Of a stretch of 64,000 nt of DNA, positions 43,566-52,391 are shown piece after piece. Each line of letters begins with the position of its first letter. Positions within the stretch are counted from its first letter, which is position 1. The stretch covers positions 1-64,000 of the forward strand of contig NZ_JAPFHA010000006.1 of the NCBI RefSeq assembly GCF_026586805.1, given 5' to 3'. The notes under the pieces were generated by a model. That model was not told where the DNA came from. It searched no databases and saw nothing but the letters and a program-made list of their open reading frames with translations. This DNA comes from Niveibacterium sp. 24ML. GTDB lineage: Bacteria > Pseudomonadota > Gammaproteobacteria > Burkholderiales > Rhodocyclaceae. The position numbers and the translations under genes were made by a program.

Positions 43566-43584
43566 AGGGGGCACGATGCCCCCT
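43566..43584 (+). terminator. Hairpin after dsbC, terminator-like
   Basis: AGGGGGC (43566-43572) pairs perfectly with GCCCCCT (43578-43584) around a five-base loop, 12 bp after the dsbC stop. There is no T-tract (AAAGAATCC follows), so it may stabilise the mRNA end rather than terminate by itself. Confidence 0.5.
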
Positions 43585-43658
43585 AAAGAATCCGCCCCCC
43601 GGTCCGTAGTCGTTTACAAGCCCCTGAACCGGGCTCTGATAACCGCCAAGGACTTCCG

Positions 43659-45299
43659 ATGGGCGTGCTGCCCAAGCCAAGTGAAGCTGACGCCAGCGGA
43701 CCCGCACGTGTCCGCTGGTGGCGCTCGTCCGGCTTCAAGCTCACGCTCGCCAGCCTGGGCGTGCTGCTGGTCTTCGCGGTTGCGCTGGCCTTCAATTCAA
43801 GCCGCCTGATCCGCGCGGCACTTGATCACGACATGGGCAAGCAGACGAGCCAGATGTCGCGGCTGATCAACCTGACGATTGCGCCCTACGCGGCGGAAGG
43901 CCAACTCGACCTGTTGCAGGACTACGTGCGCGAACTGCTCTCGGAAGGCAAGTCGGATACCGGCCTGGTCTATCTTGTTGTGATCGATTCGCACAACAAA
44001 CAGCTGGTGAGCGCCGGCAGCTTGGCCCGCGGCGCGCTGCCGCCCCCAAGCCGCGATATTGCAGACGCAATGCGTGAGGGCGTCATGCACGTACGCCAGC
44101 CGGTGCTGCTTTCTTCAAACGATGTCGGCTCGCTCCAGTACGGTCTGGGCATCGGCGGCTTCAAGCAACTGCTCAACGGCCTGTTGCGCGATGGGCTGCT
44201 GATCCTGACGCTAAGCTTTCTGTTTGCCGCCGTGTTCTTCGGTCTGACCGGGTACCGGCTCTCGCGACGGCTCTCGCGCCTGGTCACCGCTGCGCAAGCC
44301 ATCTCGGGTGGCAACTACAGCAAACGTGTTGTAGTGGGCGGGCATGATGAATACGCCGAACTGGCGCTGGCGTTCAACACCATGGCCTTGGCGATCGATG
44401 AGCGCATCGAAGCGCTCGAACGCTCGCAGCGCGAGGTCAGCGAGCTGAACGAACATCTCGAACAGCGCGTTACCGAGCGCACACATGAACTTGCCGAGCG
44501 CAACACCCAACTTTCAGAAACGATCGAAACCCTCAACCACACCCGTCAGCGCCTGGTCCGCACAGAAAAGCTCGCCGGCCTGGGCAAGGTCGTCGTCGGC
44601 GTTGCGCACGAATTGAACACGCCGATCGGCAACGCCAAGGTCATCGCCTCGGCGCTCGAAGGCCGCACCGATCAGATGCGCAACGCGCTTGCGCTGGGCC
44701 TGAAACGATCGGAACTGAGCAGTTACCTCGAAGGCACCGAAGAAAGTGCGCGCCTGCTGGTCGCCAACCTGGACCGTGCGGCCGAACTGGTGGTGCGTTT
44801 CCGCGAAAGCGCGGCCGATCGGCGCGAAGCCGAACGCCGCAGCTTCGATGCGGTTGAGGCACTGAAAGACGTTGCGGTGCTCGCACGCATCCGCGCGGAA
44901 CGCAGCGATATCGAAACCGAGGTGATCGCCGACGGCACGATCATGGTGGATAGCTATCCGGCAATGTGGGAGCGCATGCTGCTCAACTGCCTGGCGAACT
45001 GTTACCAGCATGCCTTTGCCGGCCACAGCGGCGGCAAGATCCGAATCAGCGCCGACGCCGACAAACAGCGCATCACGATCCGCATTCAGGACAACGGTTG
45101 TGGCATTTCACCCGAGCACCTGGAGCGCATCTTCGACCCCTTCTTCACCACCGCGCTGGGGCAAGGTGGCAGCGGGCTGGGATTGCACTCGGTCTACAAC
45201 ATCGTCACGGGCGTGCTCGATGGTGAAGTCGCGGTCAGCAGCGAAGTCGGCACCGGGACCTTGCTGACGATCGAGATTCCGCGCCGCACGCCCGACTGA
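43659..45299 (+). CDS. Orphan membrane sensor histidine kinase
   Basis: A 546-residue kinase. TM1 (about 28-48) and TM2 (about 180-202) flank a periplasmic sensor domain of about 130 residues. A HAMP domain (SRRLSRLVTAAQAISGGNYSKRVV) and a coiled coil of Glu/Arg heptads (about 245-300) follow. The H-box is GVAHELNTPIGNAKVIASALEG, and the HATPase has LLNCLANCYQHAF, DNGCGISPEHLERIFDPFFTT and GGSGLGLHSVYNIV. No response regulator is adjacent. The HELNTPIGN form of the H-box marks the HPK4 group. The signal is unknown. Confidence 0.9.
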   Translation: MGVLPKPSEADASGPARVRWWRSSGFKLTLASLGVLLVFAVALAFNSSRLIRAALDHDMGKQTSQMSRLINLTIAPYAAEGQLDLLQDYVRELLSEGKSDTGLVYLVVIDSHNKQLVSAGSLARGALPPPSRDIADAMREGVMHVRQPVLLSSNDVGSLQYGLGIGGFKQLLNGLLRDGLLILTLSFLFAAVFFGLTGYRLSRRLSRLVTAAQAISGGNYSKRVVVGGHDEYAELALAFNTMALAIDERIEALERSQREVSELNEHLEQRVTERTHELAERNTQLSETIETLNHTRQRLVRTEKLAGLGKVVVGVAHELNTPIGNAKVIASALEGRTDQMRNALALGLKRSELSSYLEGTEESARLLVANLDRAAELVVRFRESAADRREAERRSFDAVEALKDVAVLARIRAERSDIETEVIADGTIMVDSYPAMWERMLLNCLANCYQHAFAGHSGGKIRISADADKQRITIRIQDNGCGISPEHLERIFDPFFTTALGQGGSGLGLHSVYNIVTGVLDGEVAVSSEVGTGTLLTIEIPRRTPD

Positions 45300-45690
45300 G
45301 GCGGGGCGCGGCCAGGGTCACGGGATCGCTGCGGGCTTCTTCACGCCTTGGGTGCGCGCGCCGCTCACGCTTTGCGCGCCGGCCGCTGCCAGCGCGCCGG
45401 CCTTCACCGAAGGGGAAATTGGCGGGAGTGTTCTGCTCTCGCGTTGCGGCACCTCGTCTGAAAGCCGCGCCAATTCACAGTAAAAAATCGCTGCCGGACC
45501 GAATGGCATGATGAACCGCCTGCTGGACGTGCCAGGGAGTGGATACGGCACCCAGCTTAGGCCGGCCTGCGCGGCGCCAAACTGACAATCGTCAACCGTC
45601 ATGCACCAGATCGGACGGCAGCGGCACCAAGTTCGCGCACGCCCCGCTCGCATTGCGATCACGCCCAAGCGCGGCAGGACAAGCTTTCCC
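45300..45690. other. Intergenic region between kinase and arsR
   Basis: About 390 bp with no gene I can support. A leftward open frame covers most of it but lacks family resemblance and a good ribosome site. The right end (45691-45721), with TTGAAC and TACGAT spaced by 19, contains the likely arsR promoter; ArsR presumably binds there. Confidence 0.45.
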
Positions 45691-45727
45691 TTGAACGTTA
45701 TTTCAATATTTCTTGTACGATAGAAGT

Positions 45728-46093
45728 ATGGAGCAACAGACCGCCATTTCGGTATTCGAATCCCTGGCTTCCGGGCTGCGCCTGGATGTCTTCCGTCTGC
45801 TCGTCCGGCAGGGCCATGCGGGCATGGTGGCCGGCGAAATCGGCGCCACACTTGGCATTGCGCCAACCAAACTCTCCTTCCATCTGAAGGCGCTGAGCCA
45901 TGCGCAGCTGGTAACGGTGACGCCGGAAGGCCGATTTTTGCGCTATCGCGCCAATCTCGCGCTGATGGCCGAACTGGTGAGCTACCTCACCGAAGAATGC
46001 TGCGCCGGGCAAACCGAACAATGCCCCGAACTTCCCGCGCCGCCCTGCTGCCCCCCAAGCCCAGCGCAGACGGATCGCCCCGTCAAGAACTGA
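45728..46093 (+). CDS. arsR: ArsR-family arsenic-responsive repressor
   Basis: A 121-residue winged-helix repressor heading an arsenic resistance operon. ALTH-type helices read VFESLASGLRLDVFRLLVRQG, EIGATLGIAPTKLSFHLKAL with the recognition helix, and LVTVTPEGRFLRYRAN for the wing. The Cys needed to bind arsenite are probably those at the C-terminus (EECCAGQTEQCPE), not the classical C-V-C in the recognition helix. That arrangement occurs in C-terminal-Cys ArsR proteins such as those of Acidithiobacillus and Corynebacterium. ATG 45728 is preferred over TTG 45713. The tail has a second CC pair. Confidence 0.9.
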   Translation: MEQQTAISVFESLASGLRLDVFRLLVRQGHAGMVAGEIGATLGIAPTKLSFHLKALSHAQLVTVTPEGRFLRYRANLALMAELVSYLTEECCAGQTEQCPELPAPPCCPPSPAQTDRPVKN

Positions 46094-46130
46094 AGCCGCA
46101 CCCGCCCCCGCCGAAAACTGGAGCCATTCG

Positions 46131-47204
46131 ATGTCCGTGCAGTGTGAAGTCGCGATCAAACAGTCGGCCAATGCGTCGATGAACCTTTTCGAGCGCTATC
46201 TGAGCGTCTGGGTGATGCTTTGCATCCTTGCCGGCATCGCGCTCGGCCAGGTTTTCCCGGCATTTTTCCGCGCCGTCGGTGGCCTTGAAGTGGCGCGGGT
46301 CAACCTGCCGGTCGGCCTGCTGATCTGGATCATGATCATCCCGATGCTGATGAAGGTGGACTTCAGTGCACTGCACGAGGTCCGCAGCCATGTGCGCGGC
46401 ATCGGCGTCACCCTGTTCGTGAATTGGCTGGTCAAGCCCTTCTCGATGGCACTGCTGGCCTGGCTGTTCATACGCAATCTCTTTGCCCCCCTGCTGCCGG
46501 CCGCGCAGATCAACAGTTACATCGCCGGGCTGATCCTGCTGGCGGCGGCCCCCTGCACCGCCATGGTGTTCGTGTGGAGCCGGCTCACCAACGGCGACCC
46601 GCTCTTCACCTTGTCGCAAGTGGCGCTCAACGACACGATCATGGTGTTCGCCTTCGCGCCGCTGGTCGGCCTGCTGCTGGGCATCTCTGCGATTACCGTG
46701 CCTTGGGCAACCTTGCTGACCTCGGTGCTGCTCTACATCGTGATCCCGGTCTGCCTTGCCCAATGGTGGCGCCGCGCTTTGCTGCGCAAGGGGCAGGCGG
46801 CATTCGACGCGGCAATTGCGCGCATCGGCCCTTGGTCGATAACCGCCCTGCTGGCAACCTTGGTGCTGCTGTTCGCGTTTCAGGGCGAAGCGATCATCGC
46901 GCAGCCACTGATCATTGCGCTGCTCGCGGTGCCGATCCTGATCCAGGTCTTCTTCAACTCCGCGCTTGCCTACGGGCTTAACCGCAAACTGGGCGAAAAG
47001 CACTCGGTCGCGTGCCCGTCGGCACTGATCGGCGCGTCGAACTTCTTTGAACTGGCTGTCGCGGCGGCGATCAGCCTGTTTGGTTTTCAGTCCGGCGCAG
47101 CACTGGCAACCGTTGTCGGCGTCCTGATCGAAGTGCCGGTCATGCTGCTGGTGGTACGCATCGTCAACGCCAGCAAGCCATGGTACGAACGGCAAACATC
47201 CTGA
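46131..47204 (+). CDS. arsB: ACR3-family arsenite efflux permease
   Basis: A 357-residue inner-membrane exporter with about ten transmembrane segments that expels arsenite using the proton gradient. The ACR3 core is plain: LSVWVMLCILAGIALGQVFP, IMIIPMLMKVDFSAL, the LAAAPCTAMVFVWSRL segment with the conserved catalytic Cys, and GASNFFELAVAAAISLFG. This is the ACR3 type, not the E. coli ArsB type. It lies 37 bp after arsR and 15 bp before arsC. Confidence 0.95.
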   Translation: MSVQCEVAIKQSANASMNLFERYLSVWVMLCILAGIALGQVFPAFFRAVGGLEVARVNLPVGLLIWIMIIPMLMKVDFSALHEVRSHVRGIGVTLFVNWLVKPFSMALLAWLFIRNLFAPLLPAAQINSYIAGLILLAAAPCTAMVFVWSRLTNGDPLFTLSQVALNDTIMVFAFAPLVGLLLGISAITVPWATLLTSVLLYIVIPVCLAQWWRRALLRKGQAAFDAAIARIGPWSITALLATLVLLFAFQGEAIIAQPLIIALLAVPILIQVFFNSALAYGLNRKLGEKHSVACPSALIGASNFFELAVAAAISLFGFQSGAALATVVGVLIEVPVMLLVVRIVNASKPWYERQTS

Positions 47205-47219
47205 ACCGAGAGAACCCCG

Positions 47220-47651
47220 ATGAGCGAAATCACGATCTACCACAACCCTGACTGCGGCACCTCACGCAACACCTTGGCGATGATCCGCAATTCAGGTGAA
47301 ACGCCCCAAGTCATCCTCTACCTCGAAACACCACCCAAGCGCGCAACGCTTGTGGCGCTGATCCAGGCCAGCGGCCTGAGCGTGCGCGAGGTGCTGCGCA
47401 AGAAAGGCACGCCGTACGAGGAACTGGGGCTGGGCGACCCGAAATGGAACGACGATCAGCTGATCGACTTCATGCTCGCGCACCCGATCCTGATCAACCG
47501 GCCATTCGTCGTCACGCCGCTAGGCACACGCCTGTGCCGCCCGTCTGAGGTGGTGCTGGAGATCCTGCCAAAGCCACAGCAGGGCGCCTTCAGCAAGGAG
47601 GACGGTGAAGTGGTAATCGACGCCCAGGGCCAGCGCCCGAGTGCATCCTGA
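47220..47651 (+). CDS. arsC: Glutaredoxin-dependent arsenate reductase
   Basis: A 143-residue reductase converting arsenate to arsenite for export by ACR3. It is the R773/Escherichia-type: ITIYHNPDCGTSRNTLAMIRN has the catalytic Cys12. The arsenate-binding Arg residues lie at LIQASGLSVREVLRKKGTPYEELGL and in INRPFVVTPLGTRLCRPSE. Length is normal. It is the last gene of the operon and is closed by a strong bidirectional terminator. Confidence 0.95.
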   Translation: MSEITIYHNPDCGTSRNTLAMIRNSGETPQVILYLETPPKRATLVALIQASGLSVREVLRKKGTPYEELGLGDPKWNDDQLIDFMLAHPILINRPFVVTPLGTRLCRPSEVVLEILPKPQQGAFSKEDGEVVIDAQGQRPSAS

Positions 47652-47701
47652 TAGCCAAGCCGGCCGCTGCAGCACGGGCCGCGCGCCTCGTCCGCCAAAA
47701 A

Positions 47702-47733
47702 GAAAACGCCCGCAGGCAAGTGCGGGCGTTTTC
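47702..47733. terminator. Bidirectional intrinsic terminator between arsC and amtB
   Basis: A perfect 13-bp stem GAAAACGCCCGCA/TGCGGGCGTTTTC (47702-47714 with 47721-47733) with loop GGCAAG. A-rich sequence is on its left and TTT on its right, so it can end transcripts from both converging genes. Confidence 0.9.
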
Positions 47734-47785
47734 TTTGCGCGGCCGGCGCTGAGCCTGACCGGCCCCGGCAGGCCTTAGCGAGCCA

Positions 47786-48988
47786 TCACCACAACGTTTC
47801 GCGTTCAGCCGTCGCGGAGATCTTGTGGATGGACAAGTCCGCACCGTTGAACTCGTCTTCGGCGTCCATGCGGATGCCCACCAGCGTCTTGAGCACACCA
47901 TAAACAAGTGCGCCGCCGATCAGCGCAACGGCAATGCCGCCGAGCGTGCCGACCAATTGCGACAGGATGCTGACACCGCCCAGCCCGCCCAGCATCTTGC
48001 TGCCGAATATGCCGGCAGCGATGCCACCCCAGGCGCCGCACAGACCGTGCAAGGGCCACACGCCGAGCACGTCGTCGATCTTCCAGCGGTTCTGGGTCAG
48101 CGTGAACATCCACACGAAGAGCGCCCCCGCCACCAGCCCGACCAGCAGCGCACCGATCGGGTGCATCAAGTCGGACCCGGCACAGACGGCAACGAGACCG
48201 GCGAGCGGGCCGTTGTGCACGAAGCCCGGGTCGTTACGCCCGGCCGCCAGGGCCGCCAGCGTGCCGCCCACCATCGCCATCAAGGAATTGACCGCAACCA
48301 GTCCAGAAATCCTATCGATCGTTTGGGCACTCATCACGTTGAAGCCAAACCAGCCAACCGCAAGAATCCAGGCGCCCAAGGCAAGGAAGGGAATGTTTGA
48401 AGGCGGATGCGCCGAGATGCCACCGTCCTTGTTGTAGCGCCCGCGCCGCGCGCCGAGCAGCACAACGGCAGCCAGCGCAACCCAGCCCCCCACCGCATGC
48501 ACAACCACGCTGCCGGCGAAGTCGTGGAACGGGAAGCCGAATGCCGACTCGATCCACTGCTGCACGCCGAAGTTGCCATTCCAGACCACACCTTCAAAGA
48601 AGGGGTACACGAAACCCACGATCAGGAAGGTCGCAGCCAGTTGCGGCCAGAAGCGCGCGCGCTCTGCAATCCCGCCAGAGATGATGGCCGGAATCGCGGC
48701 GGCGAACGTCAGCAGGAAGAAGAACTTCACCAGATCGTAGCCGCCGCGCTGCACGAAGGTTTCAGCGCCTGTGAAGAAGTGGATGCCGTAGGCAATTCCG
48801 TAGCCGATGAAGAAATACGCGATGGCAGACACTGCGAAATCGGTGAGGATCTTCACCAGCGCATTGACCTGGTTCTTCTTGCGAACGGTGCCAACTTCGA
48901 GAAATGCAAAGCCGGCATGCATGGCGAGCACCATGATGGCGCCCAGCAGGACGAAAAGAACGTCGCCGGAAGTCTTGAGTTGCTCCAT
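47786..48988 (-). CDS. Ammonium transporter AmtB-like
   Basis: A 400-residue, eleven-helix inner-membrane ammonium channel. GAIMVLAMHAGFAFLEVGTVRKKN opens the protein. The twin-His pore motifs are HDFAGSVVVHAVGG and LHGLCGAWGGIAAGIFG, with GGWVALAAVVLLGARRGRYN in between. There is no cleavable signal peptide, unlike E. coli AmtB. I chose ATG 48988, which has GGAG six bases before it; ATGs at 49000 and 49021 are alternatives. No glnK gene is adjacent, so regulation by a PII protein would act from elsewhere. The C-terminal tail is short. Confidence 0.93.
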   Translation of the reverse strand: MEQLKTSGDVLFVLLGAIMVLAMHAGFAFLEVGTVRKKNQVNALVKILTDFAVSAIAYFFIGYGIAYGIHFFTGAETFVQRGGYDLVKFFFLLTFAAAIPAIISGGIAERARFWPQLAATFLIVGFVYPFFEGVVWNGNFGVQQWIESAFGFPFHDFAGSVVVHAVGGWVALAAVVLLGARRGRYNKDGGISAHPPSNIPFLALGAWILAVGWFGFNVMSAQTIDRISGLVAVNSLMAMVGGTLAALAAGRNDPGFVHNGPLAGLVAVCAGSDLMHPIGALLVGLVAGALFVWMFTLTQNRWKIDDVLGVWPLHGLCGAWGGIAAGIFGSKMLGGLGGVSILSQLVGTLGGIAVALIGGALVYGVLKTLVGIRMDAEDEFNGADLSIHKISATAERETLW

Positions 48989-49157
48989 GAGGGGCTCCAT
49001 AACGAGATGGCGCACCAACAAGCAACAACCGCACCAATATGGACCTAACAGCTAGATCAATGACTTACGCGGACATTCCCTCGGAACGCATAGCCAATGC
49101 GCTCAAAGTTGGTGCGCCAGCACGCCCGATGCACCGGGCTTGAACATCAAAAGCAGC

Positions 49158-50396
49158 TCATGCACCAGGCTTGGCGCCCGGCGGTGTGTGCCCCTTCGGC
49201 CACAACACCCACATCTGACCACGGCTGCGCATCTTGCCCGCCTGGGCGCCCGCCTCGGCCCCGAAGCCCCAGTAGAAGTCCGCCCGCACGCCGCCCTTGA
49301 TCGCGCCACCGGTGTCTTGCGCCACCACCAGACGCTGCAGGGGCCGATCGCTTGCCGGCATGCTTGTCGCCAGAAACACCGGCGCACCGAGCGGCACGCT
49401 GCGCGGGTCCACCGCGATCGAGCGCCCCGCCGTCAGCGGCACACCCTGCGAGCCATTCGGGCCCTGACCATTGGCCGCCTGCTCGCGAAAGAACACGAAA
49501 CTCGGGTTGGCGTTGAGCATTTCATCCAGCCGCTGCGGATTGGCCCGTGCCCAAGCCTTGATGCCCTCCATCCCGGCCTGATCAACCTTGAGTTCGCCCT
49601 TATCAACCAACCAGCGTCCAATTGACTGATAGGGGTGCCCGTTCTGGTCGGCGTAGGCGATCCGCACGCGGCTGCCGTCTGGCAGTTGCACCTGGCCCGA
49701 GCCCTGCACCTGCAGGAAGAAGAAGTCGATCGGGTCTGCCGCCCACAGCAGCACCTTGTCGCCCAGTTTGTCGCTGCGCGCCTCGATCTGCGAGCGCGAG
49801 TAGTAAGGCACCACCTTGCGCCCTTCAACGCGCCCGCGCAGCCGCATGTTCTTCAGTTCGGGGTATTGCTCGCCCAGGTCGATCACCAGCAGGTCGTCCG
49901 GCACCGCATAGACCGGCGTATCAAACTGCTTGCTGCGGGTGCGGCTGCCGCGAATCAGGGGCTCGTAGTAGCCGGTGACCAGGCCTTCGGTGCTGTGGTC
50001 CGCATTGACCACGCGCCAAGGCTGCCATTCCCGCTCGGCAAACGCGCGCACGGCGGCCGTGGCGGGCTTCTCGCCCAGCGCGCGGGCGGCCTCGCAGCTT
50101 GCCTGCCATGCCGGCGCTTTCATCACGCGGCAAGACGACAAGATCGCCCCCCAGGCTTGCGCCGCATCATCTGCCGCCCAACCGGGCAAGTCCGTCCACT
50201 CGGCCGCCTGCAAGGGATCGGCCTTGGGCTTGTCGGCCGGCTTCTCGGCAACCGGCGGACACGCCGGGCATGACGGGCAAACCACGGGCTCCGGCGCTTC
50301 GGGCACCCCGTCCTGCGGCGCTGTCGCGCACGCGGCAAGCAGGACACTGATCAGGGCGGGCAGGCAACGAAGGGCGCGGCGGGTGCAATACATCAT
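49158..50396 (-). CDS. mltA: Membrane-bound lytic murein transglycosylase A
   Basis: A 412-residue outer-membrane lipoprotein that cleaves peptidoglycan to 1,6-anhydromuropeptides. The lipobox LLAAC (Cys near 22) is followed by a Pro-rich linker with an unusual Cys cluster CPSCPACPP. The MltA barrel domain includes GLVTGYYEPLIRGSRTRS, and LWAADPIDFFFLQVQGSGQV follows. The C-terminal 3D domain has the Asp-rich motif AQDTGGAIKGGVRADFYWG. Start is ATG 50396; the frame stays open far upstream but runs antisense to other genes there. It is divergent from the small gene at 50472. Confidence 0.94.
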   Translation of the reverse strand: MMYCTRRALRCLPALISVLLAACATAPQDGVPEAPEPVVCPSCPACPPVAEKPADKPKADPLQAAEWTDLPGWAADDAAQAWGAILSSCRVMKAPAWQASCEAARALGEKPATAAVRAFAEREWQPWRVVNADHSTEGLVTGYYEPLIRGSRTRSKQFDTPVYAVPDDLLVIDLGEQYPELKNMRLRGRVEGRKVVPYYSRSQIEARSDKLGDKVLLWAADPIDFFFLQVQGSGQVQLPDGSRVRIAYADQNGHPYQSIGRWLVDKGELKVDQAGMEGIKAWARANPQRLDEMLNANPSFVFFREQAANGQGPNGSQGVPLTAGRSIAVDPRSVPLGAPVFLATSMPASDRPLQRLVVAQDTGGAIKGGVRADFYWGFGAEAGAQAGKMRSRGQMWVLWPKGHTPPGAKPGA

Positions 50397-50471
50397 TCGG
50401 CTAAACTTCCGGGTTGGTGGCGCGGGGCAGTATAACCGTGGCTCATCCCCATTCGCTGCGAGGCATTCGAG

Positions 50472-50609
50472 ATGTGGATCCTGTTGCTGGAAGCGGGCGT
50501 TGCCTTGAGCCTGCTGCTGATCATCGTGTGGGCCACCTGGCCGAAGAAGGATCCGGCACGGATCGAAGCCCCCAAACCACCCGAGACGCCGCACGATGGA
50601 CAAGCTTGA
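50472..50609 (+). CDS. Small single-span membrane peptide, 45 aa
   Basis: A short frame encoding an N-terminal hydrophobic helix (MWILLLEAGVALSLLLIIVWATW), then a basic, Pro-rich tail (PKKDPARIEAPKPPETP). Its stop overlaps the start of the DUF815 ATPase gene by 14 bases, suggesting translational coupling. TATAAC at 50431-50436 may be the promoter -10. The clean membrane-anchor pattern and coupling argue it is real. The function is unknown; an anchor or partner of the ATPase is only a guess. Confidence 0.65.
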   Translation: MWILLLEAGVALSLLLIIVWATWPKKDPARIEAPKPPETPHDGQA

Positions 50610-51462
50610 ACACCTGATCGCACGCGCCGAGTCCCTGATCGACCGGCTTGAAGCAGCGCTGCCGGCCAGCGCACCGCCACCGGACTGGTCGGCCCCCGCG
50701 CACCGCTGGCGCAGCCGCCAGGGGCGCGGCTGGCTCGAAGCGATTCCGCATCCGCACCGCATTCGCCTCGCCGACCTGCAAGACATCGACGACCAGAAGG
50801 CGCGCTGCGACGCCAACACCCGCCAGTTCGTGCGCGGCGGCCGTGCCAACAATGTGCTGCTCACCGGCGCGCGCGGCACCGGCAAAAGTTCGTTGGTGAA
50901 AGCGATGCTGACCGAGTACGCCGACGAAGGCCTGCGCGTGATCGAAGTCGACAAGAGCGATCTGCTGCATCTGCCCGAGATCGTTGACCTGGTCGCCGGG
51001 CGGCGCGAGCGCTTCATCGTCTTCTGCGACGACCTCTCCTTCGAGGATTCCGAGCCCGGCTACAAGGCGCTCAAGAGCGTGCTGGACGGCAGCCTCTCCG
51101 CCCCGCCAGACAACCTGCTGATCTACGCCACCAGCAACCGCCGCCACCTGATGCCCGAGTACTTCGCCGAAAACCTGCTGACACACAAGGTCGGCGACGA
51201 GTTGCATCCGGGCGAGGCGGTGGAAGAGAAAGTCTCGCTCTCCGAGCGCTTCGGCCTGTGGATTTCCTTCTACCCGTTTGGCCAGAACGAGTACCTCTCG
51301 GTGGTCTGCCACTGGCTGCGCGCCTTCGGCGTGCCGGATCAGCAGATCGCGAGCGACGCCATGCGCACCGAAGCACTGCAGTGGGCGCTGATGCGAGGAT
51401 CACGCAGTGGCCGCGTGGCGTGGCAGTTCGCGCGCGACGTCGCTGGCCGCATCGCGCCCTGA
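50596..51462 (+). CDS. DUF815 family P-loop ATPase
   Basis: A 288-residue AAA+-like ATPase of unknown cellular role. Walker A is LLTGARGTGKSSLVKAML, and Walker B is FIVFCDDLSFEDSEPGYKALKSVLDGSL, with the conserved DDLSFE of DUF815. Sensor-1 is LLIYATSNRRHLMPEYF, and SLSERFGLWISFYPFGQNEYL is also a family hallmark. The N-terminal 40 residues are helical. It overlaps the small membrane peptide gene and precedes the YeeE/YedE pair by 40 bp. Confidence 0.92.
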   Translation: MDKLEHLIARAESLIDRLEAALPASAPPPDWSAPAHRWRSRQGRGWLEAIPHPHRIRLADLQDIDDQKARCDANTRQFVRGGRANNVLLTGARGTGKSSLVKAMLTEYADEGLRVIEVDKSDLLHLPEIVDLVAGRRERFIVFCDDLSFEDSEPGYKALKSVLDGSLSAPPDNLLIYATSNRRHLMPEYFAENLLTHKVGDELHPGEAVEEKVSLSERFGLWISFYPFGQNEYLSVVCHWLRAFGVPDQQIASDAMRTEALQWALMRGSRSGRVAWQFARDVAGRIAP

Positions 51463-51501
51463 GCCCCAACCATCACTCCAACCCGAAAGCCGCATCACCC
51501 C

Positions 51502-51972
51502 ATGATAGAAACCCTCTTCCCGCACGGCCCCTGGCACTACCTCGCCGGTGGCTTGCTGATCGGCAGCGCTATCGGCGCGCTCTACCTGCTGGCCGGCCTC
51601 GTCGGCGGGCTGTCGACGTTTTTCAGCAGCACGCTGTCGTGGGCCTCGCGCCTGAGCAGCCTGCAACAGGCCAAACTGATCGAGAGCCGCGGCTGGCGCC
51701 TCGCCTACGCGGCCGGGCTGGTACTCGGCGGCGCAGTCTTCGCCCTGACGCTGGGTGACTTCGGCGCCAGCACCCGCGTACCGCCCTGGCTGCTGCTCGT
51801 CGGCGGTGTGCTGATCGGCTTTGGTGCGCGCCTGGGCGATGGCTGCACCGCCGGCCACGGCATCTGCGGGCTTGCCGCGCTGCGCTGGCCCTCTCTCATC
51901 GCGGTCGTCACCTTCCTCACCACCGCAATCGTCGTCGCCCAACTCGCCGCCCACTTCGGGGTGATTTCATGA
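51502..51972 (+). CDS. YeeE/YedE half-transporter, first subunit
   Basis: A 156-residue inner-membrane protein with about four helices. The sulfur-transport-family signature GARLGDGCTAGHGICGLAALRWPS contains the conserved Cys that passes thiosulfate or related sulfur species in YeeE/TsuA structures. Half-size members work as pairs. Its stop overlaps the start of the second subunit (ATGA). Confidence 0.9.
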   Translation: MIETLFPHGPWHYLAGGLLIGSAIGALYLLAGLVGGLSTFFSSTLSWASRLSSLQQAKLIESRGWRLAYAAGLVLGGAVFALTLGDFGASTRVPPWLLLVGGVLIGFGARLGDGCTAGHGICGLAALRWPSLIAVVTFLTTAIVVAQLAAHFGVIS

Positions 51973-52391
51973 AGCGCCTGCTGATTGCACTGGGCTGCGG
52001 CGCGCTGTTCGGCTTTGGCCTGTCGCTCGCGACCATGACGCAGCCCGAAGTCGTGCTCGCCTTCCTGCGCTTCCAGGATTTCGGCTTGCTGCTGGTGCTC
52101 GGCGGTGCGGTGATTGTCGCCCTGCTTGCCTACCAAGTCGGCCCGCGCTTGCTGGCCCGCCCGCTCGCCGGCGCGGTCTTCGAAAAGCGGCAGACGCCGT
52201 TCTCACGCCGCACCGTGATCGGCGCTGCGATTTTCGGCGCCGGCTGGGGCCTGTGTGGCGTGTGCCCCGGCCCCGCGATCGCCGGCCTCGGGCTCGGCAA
52301 CCTCGATCTGCTGTGGGCGCTCGCCGGCATCTTCATCGGCGCCTGGCTGCAGGCGCGTTTTTTCGGGAGTAGCGATGCGCAAACGCGTTGA
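51969..52391 (+). CDS. YeeE/YedE half-transporter, second subunit (DUF6691-like)
   Basis: A 140-residue membrane protein with about four helices. FGFGLSLATMTQPEVVLAFLRFQDFG and FGAGWGLCGVCPGPAIAGLG, with a Cys-x-x-Cys in the pore motif, are typical of the second half of split YeeE/YedE transporters such as PmpA/PmpB. Together with 51502 it should form one sulfur-compound channel. No rhodanese or sulfur oxidation genes adjoin, so the substrate is inferred from family only. The last 17 bases overlap the Nudix gene. Confidence 0.88.
   Translation: MKRLLIALGCGALFGFGLSLATMTQPEVVLAFLRFQDFGLLLVLGGAVIVALLAYQVGPRLLARPLAGAVFEKRQTPFSRRTVIGAAIFGAGWGLCGVCPGPAIAGLGLGNLDLLWALAGIFIGAWLQARFFGSSDAQTR

Noticed and set aside
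45318-45650. Possible small leftward gene between the orphan kinase and arsR
   Set aside because: No family, Pro/Ala-rich composition, no ribosome site, and it would overlap the presumed arsR control region if extended.
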